DNA of 48,359 nt from Desulfobulbaceae bacterium (GTDB lineage: Bacteria; Desulfobacterota; Desulfobulbia; Desulfobulbales; Desulfocapsaceae), in NCBI GenBank assembly GCA_024640625.1, contig JAHEER010000023.1, forward strand, positions 1 through 48,359. Direction: 5' to 3'. The notes under the pieces were generated by a model that had not been told where the DNA came from, made no database searches, and saw only the letters and a program-made list of their open reading frames with translations. Made by a program: the position numbers and the translations under genes. How positions within the stretch are numbered: the first letter of the stretch is position 1; the number at the start of each line of letters is the position of its first letter. Positions 7,101 to 17,100 of this stretch are shown one piece after another.

Positions 7101-8558
7101 ATGGCGAGCCTGTCCCCCGTGTACCTGGGGACAATTATTTCAATCGGCTTCCTGACCCTGCTGATCGCCCGCTGGCTGCTGGTGAGCAGAGTTGTCGACA
7201 GTGCCGATCAGTTCGAGCAGCCCAAAAGAACCTTTGTGCTCGAGTTCTTCATCTGTGTGTGCGCCGGCTTCCTGATCATGTCCTACCAGTACATTTACCT
7301 GCACTTCCCGCTGGAAAGCACCGTCTCGCTGCTCATCGGCTGCATCATCGCGGGCTTTTTCATCGGCCTCAACTCTTCGCTTATCAAGGAGAGAGAGGTA
7401 ATCGCCAGGGCCTCCGAATCAGGCGAGTATAAATTCCGCTCGATACACTATTCGCCCATAACCCTCAAGTTTACCTGGATTGCGGCCACCACCTTCGTCT
7501 TCGTCTGCCTGGTGCTGATCATGGTCTTCTCCCGGGATGTCGAGTGGCTGGCAAACACAGCCAGCGACCAGGGCTCGATTATGAATGCCCAGCTGTCGGT
7601 GATTTATGAGGTGCTGTTCATCATGGGCGTGCTGATGATCCTGATCTTCAACCTCATCATTTCCTACTCGCAGAACCTGAAACTTTTGTTCAACAACCAG
7701 ACGGTCATCCTCGAGAAAGTCCGGCAGGGGGACTTGACCAGCAAAGTCCCGGTGGCCACCCAGGACGAGTTCGGCGTCATCGCCGAGCACACCAACCATA
7801 TGATCGACGGACTCAGGCACCGCTTCGAACTGATGCACTCCCTCAAGCTCGCCGAGGAGGTCCAGCAAAACCTCATTCCAACCCGGGACCCTGCCATAGA
7901 GAACTACGACGTGAGCGGGATGTCCATGTACTGCGACCAGACCGGGGGAGATTATTACGACTACTTCACCCTGCCGCAGGGCAAACTGGGCATCGCCGTC
8001 GCCGATGCCTGCGGACATGGGATCGGAGCTGCGATGCTTATGACCACGGTACGGGCATTCATGATCTCCGCGGTGGAAAATTATACAGATCCGGCCCGCC
8101 TGCTCAACGAGGTCAATAAATGGATCACCAGGGACTGCGCCGCCAGCGGCAACTTTACCACCATGTTTTTCCTGGAGCTCGATCCGCAGACCCATCATCT
8201 GCGCTGGGTGCGGGCCGGGCACGAGCCGCCGCTCCATTATCGGCGCCGGGAAAACCGGGTGACCGCCCTGGAGGGGGACGGGATCGTACTTGGGATAGAC
8301 GAGTCCTACAACTTCGAAAACCAGCTCACCGAGGTCGACACCGGTGACATCATCCTGATCGGCACCGACGGCATATTCGAGACCAGAAACAGTGAAAATC
8401 TGCTTCTCGGGTACGATAGAGTCTGCGACATTATCACCCAGGACAGAGAACAGACGGCCACTGCATTGCAGAATGCCATCGTCTCAGAGGTGAAAAGTTT
8501 CCGAGGCGAGGTCGATCAGGAGGATGATATCACCCTTGTCGTCATCAAAGTGGATTAA
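7101..8558 (+). CDS. Membrane SpoIIE/RsbU-type serine phosphatase with HAMP domain
   Basis: The 485-residue protein probably dephosphorylates an anti-sigma-factor antagonist in response to an unknown signal. Four hydrophobic segments lie at about residues 7-27, 49-66, 74-90 and 124-145, with another near 170-195, then a HAMP linker (FNNQTVILEKVRQGDLTSKVP). The C-terminal SpoIIE PP2C-like domain begins near residue 270 and shows metal-binding acidic motifs GGDYYDY, VADACGHGIGAAML, GTDGIFE and EDDITLVV. No partner anti-sigma or STAS gene is nearby. The start is uncertain: no ribosome-binding site precedes ATG 7101, a TGA lies in frame at 7090, and the gene begins at the island boundary, so the native 5' end may have been altered. 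Confidence 0.88.
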   Translation: MASLSPVYLGTIISIGFLTLLIARWLLVSRVVDSADQFEQPKRTFVLEFFICVCAGFLIMSYQYIYLHFPLESTVSLLIGCIIAGFFIGLNSSLIKEREVIARASESGEYKFRSIHYSPITLKFTWIAATTFVFVCLVLIMVFSRDVEWLANTASDQGSIMNAQLSVIYEVLFIMGVLMILIFNLIISYSQNLKLLFNNQTVILEKVRQGDLTSKVPVATQDEFGVIAEHTNHMIDGLRHRFELMHSLKLAEEVQQNLIPTRDPAIENYDVSGMSMYCDQTGGDYYDYFTLPQGKLGIAVADACGHGIGAAMLMTTVRAFMISAVENYTDPARLLNEVNKWITRDCAASGNFTTMFFLELDPQTHHLRWVRAGHEPPLHYRRRENRVTALEGDGIVLGIDESYNFENQLTEVDTGDIILIGTDGIFETRNSENLLLGYDRVCDIITQDREQTATALQNAIVSEVKSFRGEVDQEDDITLVVIKVD

Positions 8559-8813
8559 AGGGTTGGCCACGCACCCCTGTCCAGTTCCCTTGTTGCGACG
8601 ATACCCCTTCATTTTCCATCCGATTTGTCTGCTAGCGTGTGATATATGGCTGAGGACAGTCGTTTAGCATCACGCTCTCACAGAACAAAGATAAGCCCTC
8701 AAACCTGGTTGACCTTTCATTATTCACTGCCGGCCATCCATAACCCCGATTTTATGATTATGGTGTGGCGTCAGAGAGTTGTTTATAGCATGTAACGTAC
8801 ACAGGAGTCATGG

Positions 8814-9500
8814 ATGTCGAACCCCATACTGAGAGCTGCCCATGTCTCAAAGCATTACACGATAGGTGAACGCCGAGCGGTGGTGCTCAATGACATTACT
8901 TTGGCGCTTGAGCCGGGAGAGTTTACCGTTATTTCCGGGGCCAGCGGCAGCGGCAAGACCACCCTGCTCACTATACTTTCAGGACTGGACAAACCAAGCA
9001 TTGGGAGGGTATGGCTGGCCGGCAAAGACATAACCGATCTCGATGAAAATGGCTTAGCCCCGCTCAGAAACAGATTAATTGGCTTTGTTTTTCAGGCCTT
9101 TCATCTGGTACCGTCCCTTACATCGTTGGAAAATATCATGTTTCCCGCAGAACTTAACCGCGATCCGGATGCCGTCGAGAAGGCATCGCACCTCCTCCAG
9201 CGTGTTGGTCTGTGGGAACGGCGTCACAACCGGCCCGAGCAGTTGTCCGGTGGAGAGAAACAACGTGTCGCCATCTGCCGGGCCCTGGTCAATAATCCCC
9301 GTCTTATTTTCGCCGACGAACCTACCGGTAATCTGGATTCGGAAAATTCCCGTGAGGTAGTTGAACTCCTGCTTGAACTGCAGCAGGAATTCAACACCAC
9401 CCTTCTGCTCGCCACCCACAGCAGGTCAATCGCCGATCGAGCCGACCGTATTCTTACCCTGCACGACGGGCGATTGGTAGATGATGGTTTGCCTTCATGA
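8814..9500 (+). CDS. ybbA: ABC transporter ATP-binding protein, YbbA/LolD type
   Basis: The 228-residue ATPase has Walker A GASGSGKTT (residues 42-50), Q-loop FQAF, signature LSGGE, Walker B LIFADEP with D-loop NLDS, and the switch His in ATHS. It belongs to the LolD/MacB/YbbA group, which pairs with FtsX-fold permeases and generally does not import solutes. GGAG lies 7 bases before ATG 8814. Its stop overlaps the start of the permease gene by 4 bp (ATGA), and tesA follows. The same three functions are neighbours in E. coli (ybbA, ybbP, tesA), which supports the names. Confidence 0.92.
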   Translation: MSNPILRAAHVSKHYTIGERRAVVLNDITLALEPGEFTVISGASGSGKTTLLTILSGLDKPSIGRVWLAGKDITDLDENGLAPLRNRLIGFVFQAFHLVPSLTSLENIMFPAELNRDPDAVEKASHLLQRVGLWERRHNRPEQLSGGEKQRVAICRALVNNPRLIFADEPTGNLDSENSREVVELLLELQQEFNTTLLLATHSRSIADRADRILTLHDGRLVDDGLPS

Positions 9501-12007
9501 TGATTCACTATCGCTTTCTCTGGGAGGAACTGCGCTACGGCGGCAAACAGGCTCTCACCTTCATCATCTGCGTCGCCCTTTCCATCGCCACCCTGACTGC
9601 TCTCAACAGCTTCAGACGCGATGTTCATGGGTCTCTGATTGACGAGGCGAGAGCCCTCCAGGGCGGGGACATCGTTATCCATGCCCACCAGCCCCTTTCT
9701 GAAAAGCTGCGTGCCACAGTCGATGCACTGGAACGGGATAACCGTCTTTACCAGCAGAGAACCGTTGAATTCTATACGGTTGCTTTATCAGAGACAAAGG
9801 GCGACTCGTTATTTTCCAGTATCAAAGCCGTTGGGCCTGGTTATCCCTTCTTCGGAACCATCACACTTGACTCTGGACGACCGCTGGGAGAAGCACTGGA
9901 GCCGGGCACTGTCGTCGTTGCCCGGGAGGTGCTCGACAGACTTGGCCTGATGATGGGGAATCGCCTGATTATTGGCGACACCGATTTTGAAATCGTCGAC
10001 GTCGTTAATTTTGAGTCCATGCGGCCGGTCTCATTTCTCTCTTTCGGGCCACGTATTTTCATATCGATGGCAGACGTGGATCAGCTCGGCCTTCTTGGGC
10101 GGGGCAGCAGAGTCGAACACGAGATACTGCTCAAGCTTACTGATCCGGCAGAGGCAGACGAGCTTGTCAAAATCCTGGGCGCCTCCGCCACGCCCAGGCT
10201 CGAACGGGTTGAGACGGCCAAGAACGCCCGCTCCCGGGTGAAGATCTTCTTCGATAATCTGCTCTTTTTTCTCTCCTGCATCAGTATCCTTACCCTGATG
10301 CTCAGCGGTATCGGGATGCAGGGCTCACTCTCTGCAATACTGTACCAGAAGCAGAAAATCATTGCGGTCACCAAAGCCTTTGGCGCCTCAAACCGCTTTT
10401 TGCTGACCCAATACCTGATCATGGTCTCCTGCATGGGTGCCTTTGGCTCCATAATAGGAATTGGACTGGGATATGTAATTAAACGTCTTTTCCCGCTGCT
10501 CTTTGGGGATCTGGTCCCGCAGGGTGTCGGCTATGCCTTTCACCCGGTTGACACGCTGGAGGGAATAATACTCGGCATCCTGGTGGTCACGGTGTTCACC
10601 CTGCTTCCCCTGCATCGGCTGGGTACCGTCAAGCCGGTGATGATATTCAGGCATGAAACCGAGGCTGGAAAGCGAAGTACAGCCGCACTGCTGACGGGAA
10701 TAATCTGCGGTCTGTTTCTGTGCCTGCTGGTTATACGCCAGATCGATGACGTCAAAATTGGCATTTTCTTTGTCATTGGTCTGGTGCTGCTGATCGGCGC
10801 CGTCTCATTGACAGCCTCCGCCTGCCTCTGGCTGCTCAAGCGGGTTACCCTGCCAACGCTGGTCCTGCGCCAGGCGGCAAAGAGCCTCTATCGCCCCGGA
10901 AACGCCTCTCGCTCCATCATTGTCACCCTCACTTCCGCCATTTCGGTACTGCTGGTAATCTTTCTTCTGAAACTCAACCTGTTTGCCACCTTCATAGAGT
11001 CATATCCGGAAAACGCGCCGAATCTCTTTTGCATTGACATCCAGCAGGATCAGAAAGACCTGTTCCAGACTGTGGTGGGTGAGGATGTGCTTTTATTTCC
11101 AGTGATCCGGGCCCGCCTCTTGTCGATCAACAGCCAGGCGATCGATCCGCAGCAGGAACGAGAGAGAAAGACAGACAATCTTGGCAGGGAATTCAATCTC
11201 ACCTATCGCAATTCACTTCTAGATGATGAAGTCATTACCGAAGGCGGCACACTCTACGGTCTCGGCAAAAATTTACCCACCGGAGTGGTCGCCGTCTCAG
11301 TGCTTGACTCCATTGCCGAAATTGGAGAAATCGATCTCGATGACCTGCTTCGCTTCAATATCCAGGGGGTCGAAATCGATGCCCAGGTGACAAGCATACG
11401 ATCAAGAACAAAATCCCGGCTCTATCCATTTTTCTACTTCGTCTTCGAACCGGCCACCCTCGAAGCGGCACCCCAGACATTCTTTGCAGCCATGCACCTG
11501 CCCAAAGAGCTGATCCCCGACATGATTACCGCCATCGTCGCCCAATTGCCCAATGTCTCAACCATCAATGTGGCGGATATCGCTGAACGTTTTGGCCAAT
11601 TGATGAAACGGCTGTCGGTCATCGTCACCTTTTTTGCCTCCTTTTCGATCATGGCCGGCTGCCTTATCCTGGTTAGCACCATTTTCGCGACTCGCCTCGA
11701 TCGCATCAGGGAAACGGTTTATTATAAAGTGCTAGGCGCTGACAGTAGCTTCGTGCTGCGGGTGCTGACTTGTGAACAGGCGATGCTGGCCCTGCTCAGT
11801 TCAATCGTGGCCGTGGTATTCGCCGAAGCAGCAGCCTGGCTGATCTGCACCACTGTGTTTAACATCGTCTACCAGCCCCATTGGCTGGTTGCTGCAATGA
11901 CGGTAGTCAGTTCGATTCTGCTGGTAGTGATAATCGGCTTGGCGAGTTCGATCGGCATCATTCAGCAGCGGCCGGCAATGTATCTGCAACAGCAAAATAA
12001 CACGTAA
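9497..12007 (+). CDS. ybbP: FtsX-like ABC permease, YbbP type
   Basis: The 836-residue membrane protein has one N-terminal transmembrane helix (ALTFIICVALSIATLTAL), a large extracytoplasmic domain to about residue 250, and two FtsX permease modules: helices around 255-400 (LFFLSCISILTLMLSGIGMQG) and 715-825 (IVTFFASFSIMAGCLILVSTIF), with a further helix group near 400-500. This double-FtsX architecture is that of YbbP. With the overlapping YbbA ATPase it should form a [23 protein letters not shown] ABC complex acting on envelope lipids or lipoproteins. Its substrate is not established. It overlaps tesA by one base (TAATG), so translation is coupled. Confidence 0.9.
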   Translation: MMIHYRFLWEELRYGGKQALTFIICVALSIATLTALNSFRRDVHGSLIDEARALQGGDIVIHAHQPLSEKLRATVDALERDNRLYQQRTVEFYTVALSETKGDSLFSSIKAVGPGYPFFGTITLDSGRPLGEALEPGTVVVAREVLDRLGLMMGNRLIIGDTDFEIVDVVNFESMRPVSFLSFGPRIFISMADVDQLGLLGRGSRVEHEILLKLTDPAEADELVKILGASATPRLERVETAKNARSRVKIFFDNLLFFLSCISILTLMLSGIGMQGSLSAILYQKQKIIAVTKAFGASNRFLLTQYLIMVSCMGAFGSIIGIGLGYVIKRLFPLLFGDLVPQGVGYAFHPVDTLEGIILGILVVTVFTLLPLHRLGTVKPVMIFRHETEAGKRSTAALLTGIICGLFLCLLVIRQIDDVKIGIFFVIGLVLLIGAVSLTASACLWLLKRVTLPTLVLRQAAKSLYRPGNASRSIIVTLTSAISVLLVIFLLKLNLFATFIESYPENAPNLFCIDIQQDQKDLFQTVVGEDVLLFPVIRARLLSINSQAIDPQQERERKTDNLGREFNLTYRNSLLDDEVITEGGTLYGLGKNLPTGVVAVSVLDSIAEIGEIDLDDLLRFNIQGVEIDAQVTSIRSRTKSRLYPFFYFVFEPATLEAAPQTFFAAMHLPKELIPDMITAIVAQLPNVSTINVADIAERFGQLMKRLSVIVTFFASFSIMAGCLILVSTIFATRLDRIRETVYYKVLGADSSFVLRVLTCEQAMLALLSSIVAVVFAEAAAWLICTTVFNIVYQPHWLVAAMTVVSSILLVVIIGLASSIGIIQQRPAMYLQQQNNT

Positions 12008-12711
12008 TGGTGAAAACGATGCAACCGTGTGCGTTTATAAAACACCTGCTGATTGTAATGAGTGCGCTCGCCCTGCTGGCTTCATCCTCCTGCGAATCCT
12101 CCGGGCCATCCGAAAAAAGGGTTGCAGCAGGCGATGAAATAGACGATCCCAGCCACGGAGTAATCGTTGCCATGGGCGACAGTTTGACCGCCGGGCTCGG
12201 AGTTGCTCCGACTGACAGCTACCCGGCTCAGCTCGAACGACTGCTGGTGGACCGGGGGCTCAATTACAAAGTCATCAATGCGGGTATAAGCGGAGAAACG
12301 AGCAGCGGTGCCCGAGCCCGTATCGACTGGGTGCTCAAATTAAACCCGGATATAGTGATTCTGGAAACCGGCGCCAATGACGGTCTCCGAGGCATTGACC
12401 CGACCCTGGTGGAAAAGAATATCGAAGAAATTGTACTCAGACTGAAGCAGGAAGAAGTAACCATAGTGCTTGCCGGTATGATGATGGTGACCAACCTGGG
12501 GAAAACTTATGTCTCCGCCTTCAATGATCTGTACCCCCGGCTGGCGCGCAGGCATCAACTTGTTTTTATGCCGTTTTTCCTGCAGGACGTCGCCACCGAT
12601 GCAGCTAAGAACCAGGAGGACGGTATTCATCCCAATCGCGCCGGGTATGAAATTATCGCTGCCAACCTGCTCCCCTATGTGGAGCAGGCTATAAAATTAA
12701 ACTCCCCATAA
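12007..12711 (+). CDS. tesA: SGNH-family arylesterase / lysophospholipase, TesA-like
   Basis: The 234-residue protein is an exported SGNH hydrolase. Its four blocks are visible: MGDSL with nucleophile Ser59, the Gly block ISGETSSG, GANDGLRG with the oxyanion Asn, and DGIHPN with the catalytic Asp and His. The N-terminus is a signal sequence ending at LLASSSC (Cys29), so it may be lipid-anchored, although serine at -3 is not ideal. E. coli TesA hydrolyses thioesters, lysophospholipids and arylesters in the periplasm. Coupling behind ybbA-ybbP suggests a joint role in handling envelope lipids. Confidence 0.9.
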   Translation: MVKTMQPCAFIKHLLIVMSALALLASSSCESSGPSEKRVAAGDEIDDPSHGVIVAMGDSLTAGLGVAPTDSYPAQLERLLVDRGLNYKVINAGISGETSSGARARIDWVLKLNPDIVILETGANDGLRGIDPTLVEKNIEEIVLRLKQEEVTIVLAGMMMVTNLGKTYVSAFNDLYPRLARRHQLVFMPFFLQDVATDAAKNQEDGIHPNRAGYEIIAANLLPYVEQAIKLNSP

Positions 12712-13197
12712 CCGGCCGCCAGCCCATGCAGAGATCAGGTAATCCTCTATATTACGGGCTGGGCGCCCTTGCTGTTTCTTCAGAGAGTAACCAAATCCAC
12801 TGGTGGATTTCTCTTGCAACCTTGATACGTTCAATCCACGATAATGCTCTTTGCCTGCATTTCAGTGGAGGTACCCCTTTTTAGAGGAGTCCCACTTTAG
12901 CAACTTCTGCCGGCGCCGACAAAAGAACCAGTTCAGGACCCGTCAAATATGACAAATAAACATCATATCTAATAGTTGCGGATGAGTGGACGGTAAAGCA
13001 AGAAAAACACCACGCTCGATTGACAGGCAGGAACGCTGTGGATATGCTTTAAACGTTAGTGTTTACGCCTAATTTGCGCCCGTAGTAAGGGGCCAATCTG
13101 CACGTCTGGTCACCTCGGTCAGAGGTCGCCTGCGGGGGTAACGTGAAAATGTCAAATACAAGGTAACGTTTGATCTTATCGATTTACGGGAGTCACT
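12712..13197. other. Intergenic stretch without genes
   Basis: About 490 bp between tesA and the SPFH gene. No coding frame has supporting features. It contains a perfect palindrome at 12793-12810 and a GGGCGCCC palindrome near 12760. The last bases before 13198 hold the ribosome-binding site GGGAG for the SPFH gene. It presumably carries the promoter of the SPFH/Lon-like pair, but I cannot place -35 and -10 boxes with confidence. Confidence 0.5.
12793..12810. promoter_or_regulatory. 18-bp palindrome, possible operator or hairpin
   Basis: AAATCCAC (12793-12800) is followed after TG by its reverse complement GTGGATTT (12803-12810). There is no U-run, so a simple terminator is unlikely. The symmetry would suit a dimeric regulator. 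No regulator gene is adjacent. Confidence 0.35.
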
Positions 13198-14139
13198 ATG
13201 GCTGACAGGAAGGCAGTGAGGTTATTTCAGAGAGCGTTCGTGTTTCGTCTCGGCCGGGTCGTCTTGCTCACTCTGGTACTAATCTCTGCAGTCTACGGGA
13301 TTGTTGCGGCAGTCTATGCCACCAAGACAATTTTCAAAGTAAAAATGAACTATGCCGTTGTCCTGGAGAAACTGGGCGGTAAACGTCAGGCGGTCACCGA
13401 TATCGGCTGGCATGTCCGGTTGCCCTTTTTTACCAGGATAGAGCAGGAAGTTACCCTGATGAATCAGACGCTTTTCCTGGGGGGTAGCAATGAGCCGGCG
13501 CGTATCATCTCCCAAGAGAACATAGCGCTCTGGACCTCCGCCCTACTGACTTATCGGATCACGGACCTGAATACCTGGGCCATAGAAAACCTCAAGCCGA
13601 TGACTCTACTGCAGGGGGACTACGACGGCATTGTCAAGGATATCATGCAGGCCGAACCGGTGAACGAATTGATCAGTGATCGGCAGCAGGTGAAGGAGAA
13701 AATATTCAGGGCACTGAAATCCCAGCCCATCAACGAAGGCGGCCCCTCCTTGGAGGAAAAATACGGCATCGAGATCATCAGTTTCGTGCTCAAAGAAACC
13801 CGATTTGGCGATAAATTGGTGGCGGCGACCGAGGAAAAGAAACGGCGGCAATTGATCGCTGAAGCAGAAAACTATGCTGCCGACCAGGAAGCCAGCAGGA
13901 TCCGCAAGCTCTATGCGGCCTACCTCGAGGGTATCAGTTCACTGCAGAAAGAAATTGGCAAACCGGACGGATCCACTGACACATCCCTTTTGCAATTTCT
14001 GGTGCAGCAGAAATGGGCCTCGGCATATGAAAAGAACCAGACCGGGCAGAACACCGTGGTTATTCAGAATACGGATAAAATCCCCCCAGTTACTCTGCCC
14101 CTTCCCGAACCCAAGACGATTCCGGAAGAAGCTGAATAA
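13198..14139 (+). CDS. SPFH/Band 7 (HflK/HflC-like) membrane protein
   Basis: The 313-residue protein has a single N-terminal transmembrane helix (VVLLTLVLISAVYGIVAAVYAT, residues 21-42), an SPFH/prohibitin domain at about 50-220 (YAVVLEKLGGKRQAVTDIGWHVRLPF, then LTYRITDLNTWAIEN), and a helical C-terminal part rich in Ala, Glu and Arg (RRQLIAEAENYAADQEASRIRKLY) ending in a Pro-rich tail. SPFH proteins such as HflKC oligomerise around membrane AAA proteases and limit their access to substrates. Here the next gene, 18 bp downstream, is an AAA+/Lon-like protease, so an analogous scaffold-protease pairing is inferred. ATG 13198 follows GGGAG. Confidence 0.85.
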   Translation: MADRKAVRLFQRAFVFRLGRVVLLTLVLISAVYGIVAAVYATKTIFKVKMNYAVVLEKLGGKRQAVTDIGWHVRLPFFTRIEQEVTLMNQTLFLGGSNEPARIISQENIALWTSALLTYRITDLNTWAIENLKPMTLLQGDYDGIVKDIMQAEPVNELISDRQQVKEKIFRALKSQPINEGGPSLEEKYGIEIISFVLKETRFGDKLVAATEEKKRRQLIAEAENYAADQEASRIRKLYAAYLEGISSLQKEIGKPDGSTDTSLLQFLVQQKWASAYEKNQTGQNTVVIQNTDKIPPVTLPLPEPKTIPEEAE

Positions 14140-14157
14140 GCGAGGTAAGCGACGCTG

Positions 14158-17100
14158 ATGGCACGACGATTAACTAAAAAGGTCCGCTATATACGGCTGC
14201 CTGAAAAGCGAATTGCAGAAGTAGATGCAATTGTGGCGTCCTGGCCGCATGAAACCAAGGAATTCATGCGTGCCCGTCTCAACCAGTATAAACCGCGCAG
14301 AGGTGTGGTGAGGCGTCTGGGCGGCCTGTTTCGCTGGTTTACCATATCGCCCCGTAAACGCGACCTGGCAATCCTGAAAAACCCCGAAATTCTCACTGAC
14401 TGGCAGAAAAGATTTGAAGTATCCGGCCAGACGGTACCGCGAAAAGCCTGGAATCACATTCTCGAAAAGGAACTCAGCGACAACGATCATGCCTATATGC
14501 TGGCCTTGCTCGAGCGCGAACTCTCGGATGTTCACCTACCCGATGAACTCGGCGAGCTTTTTGAAAAGATCTACCGGGCCCATATCAGAAAGGAGTACAC
14601 CACCGATCCGGACGTCCCGCAGGCGCCGATAATCCTGTTCATAGGAACCAGCGGAAGTGGAAAGACCGCAACCGCCACCAAGGGCATCGAACAGGTGTTC
14701 TTCGACAGTGACGTCCGCCCCGAGGTCGATCTCGACCAGAAACGAATGAATGTCATGGCCGAAGCGCCTTTCTGGAAATCTCTCGAGGAGGTCGAACCGG
14801 AACTGGCCTCGGAAATTGAGCGCAGAAAACGTCTGCTCAGATACGAGCGGCTGGCGAAAATTCCCGTTATCAGCCATCTGTTCCGCAAACAGATTGGTAA
14901 GAACCTCAGTGATCTGGAAGAGCAGAGCCTGGTGGTCGATTATGCCCGGATTACCCCCAATGATTTCCAGACGGCACTCTCCGGAGAACCGGGTAATTAT
15001 CTTCGACGGGCCTTCGGAAACCCGAGGCTGACCTGTATCAGACATCTCGAGGAAGCGCACAGCGCTTTCGCCAGGAAAGAGAGCGGCAGGTCAAGCGGCG
15101 GCGGGCCCGAGCGTCAGCAGGGTACCCTGGTGGACAGCTCCAACATCATTATTGACGAGATCATCAACGGTACCAGAGACTGCCTGCTCATTGCCACTTC
15201 CGACCAGCCGGAACTTTTCGACTCGGCTATTTACAGAAGATTCGTGGAAAAGGGACTGATCATTGACGTCTCCGAATACTGGCTCAAGAAAGCCAACATG
15301 AAGGAGATCATCCGCATTGAGCTGATGCGCAACAATATTCGGGTCAGCACGGAAGAAAATGTGCCGGAATTTGGCAACATCCAATGGATCGATCCCGAAG
15401 ACCTTAATACGGCGGTCGGTAAATTCTATCGCGTGTTCAAGGATCGCGCCCTCCAGGTAACGCCTGCCTATGTGCGCAAACTGGTTGGCTATATCATCAG
15501 CCTCAAAGGGACGTTCAGCGCCGATTTTCTGGACGATCCTTTGCTCGTTCGCCACGCCTTTGAAATGGTGGCCAGGAACGCGTTCGGCGACCTTTTCAAG
15601 AAGGTGGTCAACAGGATAGACCGCACGGCCCACTGGAATGATTATGTCGGCGATATTAAAGATACCTTCTCGGAAATGGCGAATAACTGCCTTGTCTACA
15701 ACGTCAACGAAGAAAAGGGTGTGGTTCTCAACGGCCCGCCAGGCAGCGGTAAAACCTTTCTGGTGCGGACCTGGCTTAGTGAGAACAAGAAGATTCACGA
15801 TATCAGCACCAATCCCAGCGCCCTGCACAACCCGGCTGATCCCATTGACGGCACTGTTGAAAACCTGGTGAAAGTGTACGATATCGCTAAAATGATCGCC
15901 CCGGCCGTGGTATTCTTTGATGAAGGCGATGCACTCGCTCCCCGGCGCAGCAGCAGCGGCGGCTCTCCTTCCGATCGTCTGACCAACAAATTTCTCAATA
16001 TAATCGATGGTGAACAGCCCCTTTCCAAGGTCTTCACCGTCCTGACCACCAACCGTCTCGATCTGCTCGATCCCGCGCTTATCAGATCCAAACGTCTGAA
16101 AGTACTAGAAGTGTCGGGCCAGCTGGCTAAACGTGACATAAACGAGATAATCGATGCCACCATTGCCGGTATACCGCTGGAACCGGGCCTCACTTCCAGC
16201 GAAATTATCAACGCGGCCAAGGGGATCTGCAATACCCCTGCGGATTTTGCCGCCTTTGCCGAGAAAGCTTTGTCGCTGCGCAGTACCGAGCTGATGGTTT
16301 TGAGGAAATTCAGGCAGATCTCCACACTTTCCCCTGAAAAGCAGGAACGCTTTCTGAAATTCAATTTAAAAACGCTCACCGGCATTCTGGAGGCAATCGG
16401 CGACAGCGATACCCTGTTAAAGGCTCTGCGTGAATCAACAACCCAGTTTCTGCAGAATTACGAAGAGGCACTCACCCTGTTCGCCAGCGTCGGCAATGAA
16501 GCCGACTATCCGCTGTGCCACTCCCACCTGCGGCATGCGCGCGAAGAGATGTCGCAGAGCCCGACAAGAAAAGGCAAAGTCGAACTCGATGATTTCCTTG
16601 AAACCGAGCTCAGCAAAGAGCCGCAGAAAGGTTTCATCGTCGGTGTCGGAGCCAATGAACTGGATGGCGTGCTGTTGCCCATAGCCACCAGCCTCACTTA
16701 TAGCCCGTCGGCAGAGAAGGTGCTGGTTACCGGTGCTGTATCGGCCTCAGGGGACAGCTCGGCCCAGATGGAAATGGCCGTGCAGATGACCCAACAGTCG
16801 GCCCAGGAAGCTTTGACACTGGTGAAAAACTATTTCCAGGCCCTTGTTCCCCAGTACAGTATGGCAAAACTGCTGGGTGAATTCCTCGCCAAGCTTACCA
16901 TCCACCATCAGCTTCTCTCTGCCTCCTATAACGTGGGAGGCCCTTCTGCCGGCTATGCCCTGGCACTGAACACGCTCTCGGCAATTCTGCACATACCCAT
17001 CTACCACGACTTCGGTATCACCGGTGCCCCGTGGACCAAAGGGGTCACCAAGGATGAAGTGGGAGGATCGGTGATTATCGGCGGACACAAGAAGAAAACC

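Noticed and set aside
7419..8237. 272-codon minus-strand frame inside the phosphatase gene
   Set aside because: His-, Asp- and Gly-rich shadow of the SpoIIE domain on the other strand.
15091..15828. 245-codon frame on the minus strand inside the Lon-like gene
   Set aside because: Fully antisense to clear AAA+ motifs; composition follows the complementary codons and no domain or ribosome-binding site is seen.
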